A DNA stretch of 64,000 nucleotides, taken from contig NZ_JAENHL010000008.1 of the NCBI RefSeq assembly GCF_016595235.1, positions 1,262,624 through 1,326,623 of the forward strand, given 5' to 3'. This DNA comes from Taklimakanibacter albus (GTDB taxonomy: Bacteria > Pseudomonadota > Alphaproteobacteria > Rhizobiales > Aestuariivirgaceae). The notes beneath the pieces are model-generated. The model saw only the letters and a list, made by a program, of their open reading frames with translations. It was not told where the DNA came from and did no database searches. Positions 62,407-64,000 of the stretch are shown here, piece after piece. The position numbers and the translations under genes were made by a program. Position 1 is the stretch's first letter; the number at the start of each line of letters is the position of its first letter.

Positions 62407-63753
62407 CTAGATAGCAGCGAGGAGCTTCGGCAGCTTGTCCTCGAAGATCTCGCCGATCTGCTCTTCCTTGATGATCAGCGGCGGCGACAGCGCGATGGTG
62501 TCACCGGTGATGCGCAGCATGATGCCGAAATCATGGAAGCCCTTCTCCATCGCGTCATAGCCGCGCTTGCCGGGTGAACCGTCGATCGAGTTGAGGTCGA
62601 TGGCGGCGACGAGACCCATGGTGCGGATGTCGGCGACATGCGGCTTGCCCTTGAGCGTCATCGCGGCATCGGCCCACTTGTCCTCGAGCTTCAGCGCGCG
62701 CTCGAACAGGCCCTCTTCCTTGTAGACCTCGAGCGTCGCCACACCGGCGGCGGCGGCGATCGGGTGGCCGGAATAGGTATAACCGTGGAACAGCTCGATC
62801 ATATGGTCGGGACCGCTCATGAAGGCATCATAGATATGCTGCCGCGCCATGACGCCGCCCATCGGGATGGCACCCGAGGTGACACCCTTGGCGAAGGTGA
62901 TCATGTCGGGGATGACGCCGAAACGCTCGGCGGCGAAGGGATAGCCCAGACGGCCGAAGCCGGTGATCACTTCGTCGAAAATGAGCAGGATGCCGTGCTT
63001 GTCGCAGATCTCGCGGAGCTTCTTGAGATAGCCGACGGGCGGCGGCAGCACGCCGGTCGACCCCGCCATCGGCTCGACGATCACGGCGGCGATGGTGGAG
63101 GCGTCATGCAGCGCCACGAGACGCTCGAGCTCGTCGGCGAGATGGGCGCCCCATGTCGGCTCGCCCTTGGTGAAGGCCTGCTCGGCGCGGTTATAGGTGT
63201 GCGGCAGATGATCGACACCGGCCAGCATGGTGCCGAAGAACTTGCGGTTGGCGACCATGCCGCCGACGCTGATGCCGCCGAAATTGACACCGTGATAGCC
63301 GCGCTCGCGGCCGATGAGACGGGTGCGCGAGGCCTGGCCCTTGGCGCGGTGATAAGCGAGCGCGATCTTGAGCGCCGTGTCGGCGGCCTCCGAGCCCGAA
63401 TTGCAGAAGAAGGCATAGTTCAGATCACCGGGCGCCAGATTGGCGAGGCGCGAGGAGAGCTCGAACACCTTGGGATGGCCGAACTGGAAGGTCGGCGCGA
63501 AATCGAGCTCGCCGGCCTGCTTCTGAATCGCCTCGACGATACGGTCGCGGCAGTGGCCGGCATTGGAGCACCACAGACCCGCCGTGGCGTCGAGCACCGG
63601 GCGGCCGGTCATGTCGTAATAATGCATGTCCTTGGCGCGGGCGATGAGGCGCGGCTTCTTCTTGAAAGCGCGGTTGGGGGTGAAGCCCATCCAGAAGGGT
63701 TCGAGATTGTTGGGTGACGGATCCCACTGGGCAGCGCCCGCGTGCTTGTTCAT
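62407..63753 (-). CDS. Omega-amino acid:pyruvate aminotransferase (class III)
   Basis: 448 residues, fold-type I class III transaminase of the beta-alanine:pyruvate/(S)-omega-transaminase group: FWMGFTPNRAFKKKPRLI, DATAGLWCSNAGHC, FFCNSGSEAADTALKIA, LLIFDEVITGFGRLG and PLP Lys in MITFAKGVTSGAIPMGG (about residue 287). The Trp in GLWCSNAGH is the usual mark of the omega-amino acid group. The ATG at 63753 has GAGGAG 7 nt upstream; the longer frame is not used. Probably acts on beta-alanine or related omega-amines. Monocistronic by its flanking hairpin. Confidence 0.92.
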   Translation of the reverse strand: MNKHAGAAQWDPSPNNLEPFWMGFTPNRAFKKKPRLIARAKDMHYYDMTGRPVLDATAGLWCSNAGHCRDRIVEAIQKQAGELDFAPTFQFGHPKVFELSSRLANLAPGDLNYAFFCNSGSEAADTALKIALAYHRAKGQASRTRLIGRERGYHGVNFGGISVGGMVANRKFFGTMLAGVDHLPHTYNRAEQAFTKGEPTWGAHLADELERLVALHDASTIAAVIVEPMAGSTGVLPPPVGYLKKLREICDKHGILLIFDEVITGFGRLGYPFAAERFGVIPDMITFAKGVTSGAIPMGGVMARQHIYDAFMSGPDHMIELFHGYTYSGHPIAAAAGVATLEVYKEEGLFERALKLEDKWADAAMTLKGKPHVADIRTMGLVAAIDLNSIDGSPGKRGYDAMEKGFHDFGIMLRITGDTIALSPPLIIKEEQIGEIFEDKLPKLLAAI

Positions 63754-63783
63754 GAGAGGCTCCTCGGTTGCGGTGGGCGACAT

Positions 63784-64000
63784 CTAGCAGAAGCGCACGG
63801 GCAAAGGAAATGCACCAGGGCGCGGAATTGGCACATACCAGATGTGATTTCCAAGCGGGCTCAACATGTTACCGGATATCAGCTGCCTTTTGCGTCGCCC
63901 GCCCGCCGCAATTCCTTCACAAAACGCCAGCAAATCTTGAAGCCGCGAGGGGTTTCGCGGAGCACAGTCACCCATGTCAGCATTTTCCAGGGTTATCGCC
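63784..64000. other. Right-edge region upstream of the transaminase, no supported gene
   Basis: About 215 bp. A minus-strand frame is open to the edge but its translation has no recognisable domain and no good start; a 34-codon frame from about 63979 is equally unsupported. Likely the promoter region of the transaminase gene. Confidence 0.4.

Noticed and set aside
63784-63975. Minus-strand frame of 63 codons upstream of the omega-transaminase
   Set aside because: No domain, poor start and Pro/Arg-rich shadow-like composition; it lies where the promoter should be.

Overview
The window is about 64 kb of high-GC bacterial chromosome. It most resembles an alphaproteobacterium of the order Hyphomicrobiales (Rhizobiales). 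Support comes from the aa3 cytochrome oxidase cluster coxB-coxA-ctaB-coxF-ctaG-coxC-DUF983-surf1 followed by thrC, an M16 peptidase and a RimJ-type acetyltransferase; a VtlR/LsrB-like LysR gene divergent from a DUF1127 gene; IalB, DUF4170 and TIGR01459 HAD proteins; a gcvTHP operon behind a tandem glycine riboswitch; and several families of intergenic palindromic repeats typical of rhizobial genomes. I see no rRNA, tRNA, CRISPR array, transposase or prophage. The genus cannot be told from the sequence.

Layout. 0.1-6.2 kb (+): a catabolic-looking module of a fused alpha-beta E1 2-oxoacid dehydrogenase, an oligopeptide-type substrate-binding protein, a class III PLP aminotransferase/aminomutase and a fold-type IV transaminase that closely resembles the (R)-selective amine transaminases; a secreted metallo-beta-lactamase-fold protein follows. 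7.2-13.1 kb (-): a 2-keto-4-pentenoate hydratase-like protein, then the glycine cleavage operon with promoter and riboswitch. 13.6-18.6 kb: ispH-rnhA directly overlapping, two orphan genes, peroxiredoxin, a DsbD-alpha-like protein and YqgE; the gap between rnhA and prx carries displaced copies of the 3' ends of both flanking genes. 18.6-24.3 kb (-): a MOSC-FNR-ferredoxin fusion and a large 7TM-PAS-GGDEF-EAL protein with a degenerate GGDEF site. 24.4-34.1 kb (-): the aa3 oxidase assembly operon running into thrC, M16 and rimJ, including a 53-residue CoxF-like gene. 34.4-41.6 kb: ialB-tldD, a class V aminotransferase, HAD phosphatase, MATE transporter and two DUF937 proteins, the second with 96-bp tandem repeats. 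41.9-44.0 kb: a 713-residue fusion of a trypsin-like protease and a NucA-type nuclease without signal peptide. 44.1-47.5 kb: DUF1127/LysR divergon, nitronate monooxygenase, ATC-hydrolase family protein, DUF2569 membrane protein. 47.6-54.0 kb: gshA, rsmE (-), then ubiA-pmbA-inositol phosphatase-DUF4170-hydrolase (+), overlapping or tightly spaced. 54-57.8 kb: SDR and MFS (-) divergent from a PNPOx-like protein and a LysR. 57.8-64 kb (-): a triplicated 60-bp palindrome, a small secreted protein, ribF, MaoC dehydratase, NagD-like HAD, a degenerate EAL membrane protein and an omega-amino acid:pyruvate transaminase.

Most of the window is housekeeping. The parts that look least described are the transaminase/E1 module at the left end, the protease-nuclease fusion at 41.9 kb, the MOSC-FNR-ferredoxin fusion, the rearranged rnhA-prx interval, and the LysR/DUF1127 control region, where a sigma70-like promoter and a perfect palindrome can be read. 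TldD (35.1 kb) and its partner PmbA (50.8 kb) are both present but separated by about 14 kb.
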